Assembly (NCBI RefSeq): GCF_947305105.1
Contig: NZ_CAMZCS010000009.1
Coordinates: 33,349 to 97,348 of the forward strand
Source: an uncultured Fibrobacter sp.
GTDB lineage: Bacteria > Fibrobacterota > Fibrobacteria > Fibrobacterales > Fibrobacteraceae
Direction of reading: 5' to 3'
DNA: 64,000 nt
The notes under the pieces are model-generated. The model searched no databases and was not told where the DNA came from. It saw only the letters and a program-made list of their open reading frames with translations. Both the position numbers and the translations under genes were made by a program. Every line of letters begins with the position of its first letter. The first letter of the stretch is position 1. This document shows positions 6,602 to 15,417 of this stretch, one piece after another.

Positions 6602-9600
6602 ATGAAAAGCATGTTCAAATATGCAATTTTCGGAACTACAGCCATGGGCATGGCTGTTTCTGCACTCGCAGCCGACACCCCCTACGACTTGATTCGGCCG
6701 GTTTATCCACTCAGTTGGAACGACACGATCATTGGCACATACGATACGACCGTGACGGAATTGCACGACATACTCCCCAAAGACGCAACACCGGCATCGT
6801 ACAAGGCAAACGCCTTTATTCCCGACACCTTGGACCAAGCCTACCTCGACGCCTTGAACACCCACATTTCGCCTATCCGCGTGAACCAGGCGGGCTACCT
6901 GACCTCCGATACCGAGCGCCAGTTCTACCATGTCGGCAAGGCTACCGAATTTGAGGTCGTCGATGAAGACGGCAAGTCGCTCAGCCCGGCAGTAAAGGCT
7001 GAATTCATAACGACAAACACCGCAACAGCATCCGATTGGACCATCATCGCCGGAACGAGCGTCACAGAATACATCAAATATCGCTACCAAATTGATTTCA
7101 CCGGTCCCTCGGGCACCATCCGCATCGGACACATCCCGCAAGGGGTCCCGACCGACAAGCGTCTGCGCATCAAGGTGGGCCAGGAATTTTCCAGCACATT
7201 CATTGTCAGCGACGACGTGTACACAATGGTTCGCGACGCCGTGCTCAAGTTCTACGGCATCCAGCGCAGCGGCAACTCGGAATCCTGGTTCCATGGTCCG
7301 AGCCACACCCTGGACGGTGGCGGACCAGTTGTAACCGAAGCAGAAGATGTCCGCGGGCCATTCGACAAATCGCAAGCAGGCACTCTGGAAGGCGGCTGGT
7401 ACGATTGCGGAGACCACCTCAAGGAATCACAGACGCAAATGTACGCTTTCATGGTTGCAGCAGTCATGGCAGCGACAAACGCCGACAAGGACAATGACCA
7501 CTACGCCTACAACCAAGGCGAAATAGCAAATACCGACGGAATCCCCGACATGCTCCGCGAAGCAAAACACGGCGCCGACTTTGTACTCCGTTCCTTCAAA
7601 CGTGCCAAGGGCGTCATTGACGACATGGCCCTCTCGGTAGGAAACATTGCTTCGGACCACAACTGGTGGGAAATTCCTGAAATTCAAGACCTTTTACCGA
7701 CAGACTCCTCCAGTGCGGGAGCAAACCGCGGAGGACCTGCAGCTAGAACTGTACGCTTGGGAGAAATCGGTTCAAACATCGGTGGCGAAACCGCGGCCGG
7801 CCTTGCGCTCGTGGGCAAGCTATACGCCCCGTACGACAAGGATTTTGCCGACAGCTGCCTGATGGTCGCCGAAAAAATGTACGACTTCGCCAAGGCTCTC
7901 GCCCAAGGCAAAAGCGAATACGACGGGGGCAAGACCTTCAAGAACAACAAATTCGCCGCCGGTTGGAACTCCCCCGCCTATACCGGCACCATCGATTTTT
8001 TTGAAGACATGGCACTTGCATCCGTCGCGCTCCTTTACGCAACAGGCAAAAAACAGTATGCCGACGACGCCCTCCGCGCCAAAGACCTGCACAAAGACCA
8101 AGCCTTCATGGACAGTTGCGCAGGATGCTTCGACGGCGGTTGGTTCATGTCCAAAGATAGGGGTCTACTAAAGCGCATCAATACAGGCTGGGCAGGGGCC
8201 CACACCTACGCCCTTTATGCATTATACAAACTGATCCTTTCCGACAAGGCCAAAGCGACCAAGGAATTCGGCCTGACCGAAGCAGAATGGCTGAGCGCCA
8301 TCGAAGACTGCGTCATCGACATGATTGCCAACCTAGGCTATGTATCGGAGGAAGGCACCGAAACAATCACTCTGCCGCAAGGCGATATCGGATGGACGTC
8401 AAATTCCATCCGCTACGCCCCCCCATGGTACACAATGCACAACGCAAGCATCTGGATTGTCAACCGCGGCCATGTCGGCAACATTTTTGATGTCCTCGCT
8501 TATGCAGACGTAGCAGCAGACCTCGAAAAGAACAATATAAAATTGCCCACCCTCGGAACCCCTAACTGGAAAGCCGGCGAAACTCGTCAACTCGGCATCA
8601 ACCAGCTCAACTACATGCTCGGCATGAACCCCTGGGATATTTCGTTTGTCTACGGCATCGGCGACAAGAACGATGCCCACCCGCATCACCGTGCATCGAA
8701 CCCCGAAGGGCGCACTGGTCCGGCCCCCAAATACAAATACCGTCCGCCCGTTGGAGGCGTTTTCGGTGGAAAGGAACCAAACGACGTAAATTCCATGGTA
8801 CCTTCCTCTTTGAGCTGGGAAGATTATCGTATATCCGAAACTTGCCTCGACGTATCGGCGACACTCATGTCGTCCACAGCCATCGTGGCAAAGAGTTTCA
8901 ACCGCACCGCCGCACCTAGCGGTATCAAGGTGAACGTCAGCTATGTAGGCAAGGATTCCGCCATCGTCCATGTCGCAAGCGACAGGAACAGCAACATCAC
9001 CCTTACCTATTCTACCCAACAGGATTTGTCTTCGGCCAAGACGGTGACCACCAAAGGTAAAAAGGAGACTATCGTCCTCAATCAATTAACGGCCGACAAA
9101 ACATACTATTTCAACGTAACACTGACCAACATCCTTGACGATAGCTCTACCACGACAAAGTGGAAAGACGACAAGAAGACTCCTTTCAGTTTCAAGACGC
9201 TCAAGGAAATCACACCTGTAGATATCACGAATCTCGAAGTTTCCCTCTCGGGCGACAGTGCCGACATCACCTGGAGAACCAGCATACAATTGAATTCTAA
9301 GGTTTACTGGAGCCAAAGTTCAACCAAGCCCAAGGATATGGAAAATACAGGCGATGGCAACGCCGATCTCGTAGACCGCCCCGTCATAAATCACCACGTT
9401 CGCCTGCATAACCTGAAAGCGCTGACAACCTACAATTATTGCGTCGAAAGCGACGGAACCCCCTTATGCACAGACACTTCGGGAGCGCAGCTGCAATTCA
9501 CGACACCGGCAAGCAAGCGCAACATCGAAGTCACCGCATACCAGTACGATTACTCCGATATGGACTTCCTGAGCCTAACAGTCCACAACAACGAACGCGA

Positions 9601-10462
9601 GGCATACGACAGTCTTTCCCTCAGGCTTTACATGACTGCCAAGCCCGATGAAATTGAAAAATGCCAAATACACACTTTTTACGATTTGTGTACAGTCACT
9701 GACCAAGCAGGGTTCATGACGATATGTAACGACCAAAATGATTTATCAAGCACCATGAAACACAACCACCCCATCCGCATAGAAAGCACCTACGACAAAA
9801 AGGCAGGTACATACACATACTATTTCCCAATTCCAATCAATTTCAACGAAATGAGTCCAATGACAGTAAGAAGCATCGATATTTTCTTCTCTACTGCGAT
9901 AACCACGGACAATTACGTCACCTGTGATGTTATGCTGACCAAAATTAAAAAGGAACTCTCGGCAACCACAGCTGATTGGTCCTGGATGGCTCATTCCGCC
10001 AAGGACGGTGCCGAATATGCCGGTCTACCTTTCGAAAAGAAAAATTACAGCATTGACTACATCCCCGTCAATCCCTACATTACGATTTTCCGCAATGACG
10101 AGTACATTTCGGGATTCGGGCCAGAAACTCCCGTTCTGGAAGGCTATTACAAGCCTGCCCTCCACGAACCACCACCGGAAAAAACCGACGACTACGGCAC
10201 AAAGCCGCTATCAGTTCCTGCACAGAAGGGTTCTATCGCCCTCGTCACGAACACACTGCAAATTTACGCCCCCGGCAAAGGCACGAAATCCGTGCGCATC
10301 TTCGATATGCTCGGGAACACGCTTTACAAAACGCAATTTGAAAGCGAAAACATGAGCATCCCGCAAGAAGAATTGCGCTCGTTACGCCGCACCGGTGCCC
10401 TGCACGTGCTTGTCACAACAGGCTCCACGAGGCTTGTCTCAAAGACAATCCGCATAAAATAG
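6602..10462 (+). CDS. Secreted modular glycoside hydrolase family 9 (endoglucanase-type)
   Basis: This 1286-residue extracellular enzyme probably cleaves beta-1,4-glucan in plant cell walls. It has a signal peptide ending near VSALA; an Ig-like CelD_N module around residues 85-200 (ISPIRVNQAGYL); and a GH9 (alpha/alpha)6 barrel from ~215 to ~765. The barrel shows WYDCGDH with the catalytic Asp (~266), HPHHRASNPEGRTG (~690) and the late Glu in YRISETCLD (~742). Two fibronectin-III-like modules follow (~770-866 and ~873-968), then a ~220-residue module I cannot place. The C-terminus (RIFDMLGNTLYK ... SKTIRIK) resembles a type IX-like sorting tail. The start at 6602 is chosen because GAAGGAGAG sits just upstream; the ATG at 6584 overlaps that site. 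Confidence 0.93.
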   Translation: MKSMFKYAIFGTTAMGMAVSALAADTPYDLIRPVYPLSWNDTIIGTYDTTVTELHDILPKDATPASYKANAFIPDTLDQAYLDALNTHISPIRVNQAGYLTSDTERQFYHVGKATEFEVVDEDGKSLSPAVKAEFITTNTATASDWTIIAGTSVTEYIKYRYQIDFTGPSGTIRIGHIPQGVPTDKRLRIKVGQEFSSTFIVSDDVYTMVRDAVLKFYGIQRSGNSESWFHGPSHTLDGGGPVVTEAEDVRGPFDKSQAGTLEGGWYDCGDHLKESQTQMYAFMVAAVMAATNADKDNDHYAYNQGEIANTDGIPDMLREAKHGADFVLRSFKRAKGVIDDMALSVGNIASDHNWWEIPEIQDLLPTDSSSAGANRGGPAARTVRLGEIGSNIGGETAAGLALVGKLYAPYDKDFADSCLMVAEKMYDFAKALAQGKSEYDGGKTFKNNKFAAGWNSPAYTGTIDFFEDMALASVALLYATGKKQYADDALRAKDLHKDQAFMDSCAGCFDGGWFMSKDRGLLKRINTGWAGAHTYALYALYKLILSDKAKATKEFGLTEAEWLSAIEDCVIDMIANLGYVSEEGTETITLPQGDIGWTSNSIRYAPPWYTMHNASIWIVNRGHVGNIFDVLAYADVAADLEKNNIKLPTLGTPNWKAGETRQLGINQLNYMLGMNPWDISFVYGIGDKNDAHPHHRASNPEGRTGPAPKYKYRPPVGGVFGGKEPNDVNSMVPSSLSWEDYRISETCLDVSATLMSSTAIVAKSFNRTAAPSGIKVNVSYVGKDSAIVHVASDRNSNITLTYSTQQDLSSAKTVTTKGKKETIVLNQLTADKTYYFNVTLTNILDDSSTTTKWKDDKKTPFSFKTLKEITPVDITNLEVSLSGDSADITWRTSIQLNSKVYWSQSSTKPKDMENTGDGNADLVDRPVINHHVRLHNLKALTTYNYCVESDGTPLCTDTSGAQLQFTTPASKRNIEVTAYQYDYSDMDFLSLTVHNNEREAYDSLSLRLYMTAKPDEIEKCQIHTFYDLCTVTDQAGFMTICNDQNDLSSTMKHNHPIRIESTYDKKAGTYTYYFPIPINFNEMSPMTVRSIDIFFSTAITTDNYVTCDVMLTKIKKELSATTADWSWMAHSAKDGAEYAGLPFEKKNYSIDYIPVNPYITIFRNDEYISGFGPETPVLEGYYKPALHEPPPEKTDDYGTKPLSVPAQKGSIALVTNTLQIYAPGKGTKSVRIFDMLGNTLYKTQFESENMSIPQEELRSLRRTGALHVLVTTGSTRLVSKTIRIK

Positions 10463-10488
10463 CCAGCCATAAACATTCATACAAGGAT

Positions 10489-10516
10489 GGCTCCCGCAAA
10501 AACGGGAGCCTTTTTT
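10489..10516 (+). terminator. Terminator after the GH9 gene
   Basis: 8-bp stem GGCTCCCG / CGGGAGCC followed by six T. Confidence 0.92.
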
Positions 10517-10525
10517 GTTAGCATA

Positions 10526-10554
10526 TAAAAAGCCCGGCAGGTTCAACCTGCCGG
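10526..10554 (-). terminator. Terminator of the TIGR02147-lipoprotein-PAS operon
   Basis: 9-bp stem CCGGCAGGT / ACCTGCCGG, followed on the minus strand by GGCTTTTTAT. It lies back to back with the GH9 terminator. Confidence 0.88.
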
Positions 10555-10607
10555 ACTTAGGAGATATGATGAAGTACTAAAATGAATTGGGCATTTAGTA
10601 AACGCCG

Positions 10608-11132
10608 CTACATTTGCGCAGCGACTGCGGATATATGAAATGCTTCGGGATAAGCCTTGGCGGTACAACTGCCGCAAAGCATGCGCATACGAGTCTCGGC
10701 AAGGGTCGACACGCGAATCTGTTCGCCACAGTGAGCGCACTTGGCCAAGAACACCACCGAGGAAGTATTCACCTCGTTCTGTTCCACAACCTGCACAACT
10801 TCCTTATCGCCCAGGCGACGAATCGTGTTACGGAAAATCATCCTGCCTTCGGCATCCTGGACAATTTCGCGAACGATGCTGCACTTGAAGCTGCGGCCCT
10901 TACGGTTACGCATGCGGGACACAAAATGGTGTTGTGCCGTGCTGTTGCAATTACGGAATTCGTCCCAATCCTTTTCGTAGCGGTACAAGTCCGTGACGTA
11001 ATGCCACATCACTTCGTCTTCGCTCTTGAAGCCGAACATGCGGCAGAAACGCTTGTTCCCGCTGATCAGGCGGCCATGTTCGTTAACTTCGAAACAGGCC
11101 GTTTCCAATGAATTTAGATCCATGCCCATCAT
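10608..11132 (-). CDS. PAS-domain protein with C-terminal zinc ribbon
   Basis: A small (174 residues), probably cytoplasmic sensor or adaptor. Residues ~5-110 read as a PAS fold (ACFEVNEHGRLISGNKRFCRMFGF ... VTDLYRY ... RNRKGRSFKCSIVREI). A Cys4 motif follows (CAHCGEQ ... CGSC, ~132-158), probably binding zinc. No output domain such as a kinase or cyclase is present. ATGA overlap with the upstream lipoprotein gene indicates translational coupling; AAGGAGGAG precedes the start. It is the last of three genes with the TIGR02147 regulator and the LamG lipoprotein, so it may relay or tune the same signal. That role is inference. Confidence 0.75.
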   Translation of the reverse strand: MMGMDLNSLETACFEVNEHGRLISGNKRFCRMFGFKSEDEVMWHYVTDLYRYEKDWDEFRNCNSTAQHHFVSRMRNRKGRSFKCSIVREIVQDAEGRMIFRNTIRRLGDKEVVQVVEQNEVNTSSVVFLAKCAHCGEQIRVSTLAETRMRMLCGSCTAKAYPEAFHISAVAAQM

Positions 11133-12565
11133 AGTGCTCCTCCTTTAAGATAGTAGCGATAGAGAACGTCTGCACCATTAATCACAGTCTTGCTCAATCG
11201 CACATCATCCAATTGAATATTCAGTTTTTCCTTACCGAAGATAATAGGTTCGGTAGAAGGATTAATTTTCTTGACCGACGTCTTCGCAGTATCGACCAGC
11301 TGGCCATCCACGTACATCGAAAGTGTAGAACCGTTCCAAACTACGGCGACATACATCCACTTGTCCGTTTCGACAACGTCCGAGAAGACGGCATTTTCGC
11401 AGCCCAGGGAATCTTCTTCGGAACCGGCCGCAATGAAGAATGCCAGTTTCGGCTTCTTCACGCCGCATTCGCCCCTGACAAGCGACAAACTGAACACATC
11501 CTGGTCGCCGCTGGAGCCGAACCCGAGCTTACCCACAATGTTCCTGCGGTAAACGGAATCCGACGGCAGCTTCGCCACGTCAATCCAAGCTTCAAGCGTC
11601 ATTTCGGTAGCGTCATCCAAGGCATTGCGGTCGTTTTCGACCACGCCATACTGATTCGCTCCCTTGAGTACAATCGCATTGCGGGACACGCCTTCCGTGA
11701 GTTCGGGGTCCCCATAGAAAATCACGCCTTCGGTACGCCCACGGGCATCGCTCGAAACCTTCGTACCGGCAAACCCTTCGGTAAGGTAATCCAGCGGCCA
11801 CAAGCAAAGCGTCCCATACTCCGGAGAGAGCGGCAAGAGCATATTCTTCGACTTTTCGGAGTTCACAAGACGAACATCGGCATCCTCGGAGTCTTCAGAA
11901 GAATCAGCCACGGCATTGGCGGAATCGGGAGCCGCCTTCGCCATGACAGCGTCGATCATATCCACCGGATAAGGACCGTTAAAATCGGCCTTTCCATCTT
12001 CGAACGTACCCACGTAGAACACATCGACAAAGCGAACCGGATCCGGGGACTTCGCAAGCACCGGATAAGTGCCTTCCGGAACGCCCTTAAAGCTGAACTT
12101 GCCCTTGTCCGAGGTCTTGGCTTCCCACGGGCTGCCAGGAATATAAACTACCACATCCGAAGCCAACGTATCTTCACGGAGGTTGACCTTGCCCGAGACA
12201 TCGGTCGAAGCGACCATGCGAGCCTTCACTTCCATGCTCTGGCCATAATAATTGACCCTCTTGTACATGGCCGATTTGCCCTTAGTGGCAGAAAGGCCAT
12301 AGGAGCCCTGGCGCACCAAGGAGAATTCGAACTTACCATCGGCATCCGTCGTATCGACAAGATCGGAGATGTTCGCCTTAGTATGGCGAGCAAATACGCG
12401 AACATTAGCCTGCGGTTCACCCTTCTCGTTCACGAGGATACCAGCCAGTGCATTCGTCTCCTCCCCGAATCCACCGGCCGTATCCTCAGGAGTACAAGCC
12501 GCAAAGAAGGCAATCGCCGCAACAACGCCCCAGCTCACCAGCATGCAAAGGTTCTTCTTACTCAT
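11129..12565 (-). CDS. Lipoprotein with carboxypeptidase-regulatory-like and LamG-like domains
   Basis: The 478-residue precursor has a lipoprotein signal ending FFAAC. Next comes an Ig-like carboxypeptidase-regulatory domain (LAGILVNEKGEPQANVRVFA ... TDADGKFEFSLVRQGSYGLSA) and a second such module (VSGKVNLREDTLASDVVVYIP ... GKFSFKGVPEGTYPVLAKS). An acidic Ser/Asp linker leads to a C-terminal concanavalin-like LamG domain (LDDATEMTLEAWIDV ... WMYVAVVWNGSTLSMYVDGQLVDT ... IQLDDVRLSKTVI). It is probably a surface carbohydrate- or protein-binding lipoprotein. The start at 12565 follows GGAGGGG and overlaps the upstream gene by 8 bp. It is coupled to the PAS gene by ATGA. Confidence 0.82.
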   Translation of the reverse strand: MSKKNLCMLVSWGVVAAIAFFAACTPEDTAGGFGEETNALAGILVNEKGEPQANVRVFARHTKANISDLVDTTDADGKFEFSLVRQGSYGLSATKGKSAMYKRVNYYGQSMEVKARMVASTDVSGKVNLREDTLASDVVVYIPGSPWEAKTSDKGKFSFKGVPEGTYPVLAKSPDPVRFVDVFYVGTFEDGKADFNGPYPVDMIDAVMAKAAPDSANAVADSSEDSEDADVRLVNSEKSKNMLLPLSPEYGTLCLWPLDYLTEGFAGTKVSSDARGRTEGVIFYGDPELTEGVSRNAIVLKGANQYGVVENDRNALDDATEMTLEAWIDVAKLPSDSVYRRNIVGKLGFGSSGDQDVFSLSLVRGECGVKKPKLAFFIAAGSEEDSLGCENAVFSDVVETDKWMYVAVVWNGSTLSMYVDGQLVDTAKTSVKKINPSTEPIIFGKEKLNIQLDDVRLSKTVINGADVLYRYYLKGGAL

Positions 12566-13397
12566 GGTCCCCTCCGTCAATAAAATCTTTGGTCAGGGGG
12601 AAGAGTTGAACATTCATGCGGTAGACACGTTCGGCACCCGAATCGTCCATGACGATGGCGCCAATGCGGCGGCGGAAATCGGCGATTTCCTTCACAATCT
12701 TGTGGAACGCCACCTCGGAAACACCGAGGGTCATTCCAGAGAAATCTCTTTCGTCCACGGGGACTTCGTCAATGGCCTTGACAGCGAGGCTGCCCATCTG
12801 GCGGTGCATATCGCGAACGGCAAGCGCGGTGACATCGATATCGCCCGTCGTCACGGACTTGCTGGCCTGCACATATTCACCATTTTCATTCTTCTTGAGG
12901 AGGCCGAGTTCGGTCAACATGGCCAAAGCCTTCTTGACCTCGGCAGTGCTGACGCCGAACTTGATTTGTTCGGCCATCTTGGCCGGGGTAGCCCCCTTCA
13001 TTTTCGGAGCGAGTTCACGAAGAACCGGATTGTGCCAAGTTTCAAAATAATCGTACTGATCGGCACCGACAAGGCTCACGGAATTTTCTTCGGCAATAGA
13101 GCGCATCTGCTTATAGGCCGCTTTTTTCGTCGCGGAATCCTTGCTCTGGTTGAACGTCACCAAAAGGCGGAAATACTGCAGATCTACACCAACCAAACCC
13201 ATCGCAGCAGCAACACGTTCAACACCGACATCGCTCAAATTCGCTTTGCCATCGCACACAAGTTTCAAAAATACAGGGGAAGAATAACCGGCAGCTTTAG
13301 CAAAATCACGCCAAGTATACCCGGAACGGTCCTTGCGTTCCGAATAGAAGTCGCGTACATAAATGCGAAAATTATTGTATTCCATCACGGGTTTCAT
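12558..13397 (-). CDS. TIGR02147 family protein (Fibrobacter paralogous putative regulator)
   Basis: The 279-residue protein begins MKPVMEYNNFRIYVRDFYSERK and has GYTWRDFAKAAGYSSPVFLKLVCDGKANLS, a helix-turn-helix-like N-terminal region. A second winged-helix-like part follows (ISTAEVKKALAMLTELGLLKK type), then the family's C-terminal segment with QLFPLTK. TIGR02147 was defined on a large Fibrobacter paralogue family; a transcription-regulatory role is presumed rather than proved. The start at 13397 follows AAGGACT; upstream in-frame starts would add an AT-rich non-homologous tail. The 8-bp overlap with the lipoprotein gene suggests the regulator and its surface partner are made together. Two near-identical 18-nt direct repeats lie upstream. 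Confidence 0.82.
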   Translation of the reverse strand: MKPVMEYNNFRIYVRDFYSERKDRSGYTWRDFAKAAGYSSPVFLKLVCDGKANLSDVGVERVAAAMGLVGVDLQYFRLLVTFNQSKDSATKKAAYKQMRSIAEENSVSLVGADQYDYFETWHNPVLRELAPKMKGATPAKMAEQIKFGVSTAEVKKALAMLTELGLLKKNENGEYVQASKSVTTGDIDVTALAVRDMHRQMGSLAVKAIDEVPVDERDFSGMTLGVSEVAFHKIVKEIADFRRRIGAIVMDDSGAERVYRMNVQLFPLTKDFIDGGDHE

Positions 13398-13440
13398 AGT
13401 CCTTAATTTATATTCATCTTTTTCAAAAAGCAATAGGTTC

Positions 13441-13532
13441 ATGATACAAAAATCAAAATTTTTTAACATAAGGCGTATTTTTGCCGATTTTTTATCAAAA
13501 ACCGCAAAAAAGTTATGATACAAGATTCAAAA
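13441..13532. repeat. Pair of 18-nt direct repeats upstream of the TIGR02147 gene
   Basis: ATGATACAAAAATCAAAA (13441-13458) and ATGATACAAGATTCAAAA (13515-13532) match at 16 of 18 bases and are 74 bp apart. They could be operator sites for autoregulation or duplicated -10 regions (TATCAT on the minus strand). Confidence 0.5.
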
Positions 13533-13591
13533 AAACAGTGATTTAGCGCACAAACTGGAATATTCCGTTTGGTAACGGCAAATGGAGGCAT

Positions 13592-13634
13592 AAAAAAAAG
13601 GACCCCGGGCGAAAAACCCGAAAAGTCCCTTTTT
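13592..13634 (-). terminator. Terminator of the GH5 gene
   Basis: Two-part stem GGAC / GTCC and CGGG / CCCG with an internal loop, flanked by long T runs on the minus strand and also T-rich on the plus strand. Confidence 0.75.
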
Positions 13635-13658
13635 TGAGGAAAAAAGCGAAAAATCGCC

Positions 13659-15272
13659 CTAAATGTCCTTGATAACCATGATTCCGCTGCGTTCAATCTT
13701 AGGATACTGACGCATCCCTTCCCCGCCATGGCCATGGTCAAGCACCTCGAGGAGTTCGCCGGTCGCAGAATACAAATGGAGTTCCCAAGGGCCGTTCGGG
13801 GCATTGAAGAACCCGGAATTCTTCTGGACGTTACGCTGGAACGTACGGTTCAGGCGGTCGGCCACGCTGCGGGCATGCACGAGCGAGATATCGGCCAGCG
13901 TCCACGAAATAGGTACGCCACCCATATCGTAAATGAGGAGGGCGTCCGTATCGGAATCTTCCTTCATCGTGAACTTCCAGCTAAAATTCTGCCAGCTCGT
14001 GCTCAAGTCAAGGATACGACCGTTCGCATAAGGGACGTAATTTTCGCAATCCTTCTTGATATTCACGTTCAATGTGCGCGGTTTGTCGGCCTTGGCACGC
14101 ATGCTAAAGATGTAGGTAAGGCCTTTGCGCAAGGTGAGCCTCTGCTTGAACTGCAAGCTCCAAGTTTCCTTGCCGGCAGACTTCACGTCGAAGCGGACTT
14201 CGCCACCATGGACAACCACATCGGCCTTGCCACCCCAGAAATCGGTGGTCCAGCCGCTGAGGGGCGGATCTGCCGAGAAATCACCGTTCTCGATAAGGTT
14301 TGCACCCGTGCCCTGGGAGCCCGTCGTGTAGTTCTTGTTCTGGATAAACGCCGGGATAACGCTCGTATTCTGGATACCGAGCGGGCTATCGACCGCGACT
14401 TCCTTGCCCCACCCAATCAAGGTGTTGTAGGAACCGTGGGCCGTCATGTCCATTTCGGGACTGTCGAAGTTACCCGGGCCCCAGCTCCAGGCGAGCCAGC
14501 CGATATTGAGGCGTTCGCATTCCGCCATGATGTGCCGGTACGGGATTTCCTTCACGTCGCCGGCGGCCACCGGGGCAAATTCACCCACGATAAGGGGCAG
14601 CTTGAGTTCCACGGACTTTTCGAGGACGCCCGTGACACGCCCTTCCACGGTCTCGTAGCCGCAGGAAACGTTATGCCTTTCGGAAGGCCACCACATGTGG
14701 ATGGAGAACACGAGGTTATGTTCGGGGTCGGCCTGCAAAAGTTGGTGGCCCATGCGGAAGATGTTCTTTTCGCTCTGGCCCCAGAAGTCGGCATCGATCA
14801 TGATAGGCACGCGAATGCCTGCGGCACGCATCTTGATGACAATCGTGCTGTACGCTTCAAAAAAGTCGTTCGGGTCTTGCTCGACATCGCTCGGCTCGTT
14901 ACCGATATTGATGATGAGATATTCCTGGTGGTTGCTGATGACCTGGAGCGTCTCGTCGCGGAGCCAGAAGTCAAGAGCATCGGGCAGGCGGCGCCAGTTA
15001 CCCGTCGTATCGTGGATTTCGGGAATAGGAATCATCCCATTTGCAATCGCAAGGCCGATGATGTTGTCCAAGTCGCTGATGCGGCCACGGGTGTTCCAGA
15101 CAATACGGACGCAATTGGCTCCCGTCTTCGCAATTTCGGGAATCGTTTTGCCATCCCGATCCGTCCAAATAAACATGTGGTTGATACCGCGCAAGACAAC
15201 CTTCTCGTTGTCCTTGCTGTACAAAAAGCGGTCTTGTACAAAAAAGCCAGGTTTGGCAGGAGCCCTATTCAT
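13659..15272 (-). CDS. Glycoside hydrolase family 5 (mannanase-like) with CBM4/9-like module
   Basis: A 537-residue enzyme probably acting on beta-mannan or a related hemicellulose. Residues ~10-300 form a GH5 barrel. VLRGINHMFIWTDRDG and TGANCVRIVWNT resemble subfamily 8 mannanases. The acid/base Glu is in NIGNEPSD (~130), the nucleophile Glu in LIVGEFAPV (~230), and GWLAWSWGPGN follows. A CBM4/9-like beta-sandwich covers ~325-470 (NLIENGDFSADPPLSGWTTD). The last ~60 residues read like a short C-terminal sorting tail. No signal peptide is visible from either possible start (15308 or 15272); I prefer 15272 because AGAG precedes it. The protein is therefore cytoplasmic, secreted unusually, or its 5' end is damaged. 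Confidence 0.87.
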   Translation of the reverse strand: MNRAPAKPGFFVQDRFLYSKDNEKVVLRGINHMFIWTDRDGKTIPEIAKTGANCVRIVWNTRGRISDLDNIIGLAIANGMIPIPEIHDTTGNWRRLPDALDFWLRDETLQVISNHQEYLIINIGNEPSDVEQDPNDFFEAYSTIVIKMRAAGIRVPIMIDADFWGQSEKNIFRMGHQLLQADPEHNLVFSIHMWWPSERHNVSCGYETVEGRVTGVLEKSVELKLPLIVGEFAPVAAGDVKEIPYRHIMAECERLNIGWLAWSWGPGNFDSPEMDMTAHGSYNTLIGWGKEVAVDSPLGIQNTSVIPAFIQNKNYTTGSQGTGANLIENGDFSADPPLSGWTTDFWGGKADVVVHGGEVRFDVKSAGKETWSLQFKQRLTLRKGLTYIFSMRAKADKPRTLNVNIKKDCENYVPYANGRILDLSTSWQNFSWKFTMKEDSDTDALLIYDMGGVPISWTLADISLVHARSVADRLNRTFQRNVQKNSGFFNAPNGPWELHLYSATGELLEVLDHGHGGEGMRQYPKIERSGIMVIKDI

Positions 15273-15417
15273 CTCTAAAAACCTCTTCAATGCCCCAGAG
15301 GGAAACATTTCATCGAAAAATTACTTCGTAAAAAATACAAAAAAAATCTAATAAAAAGAAAGAAAAAAGCGAAGGAAAACGCAGCAATATTTTTTACAAA
15401 GTAGCGTGTGATAAAAA

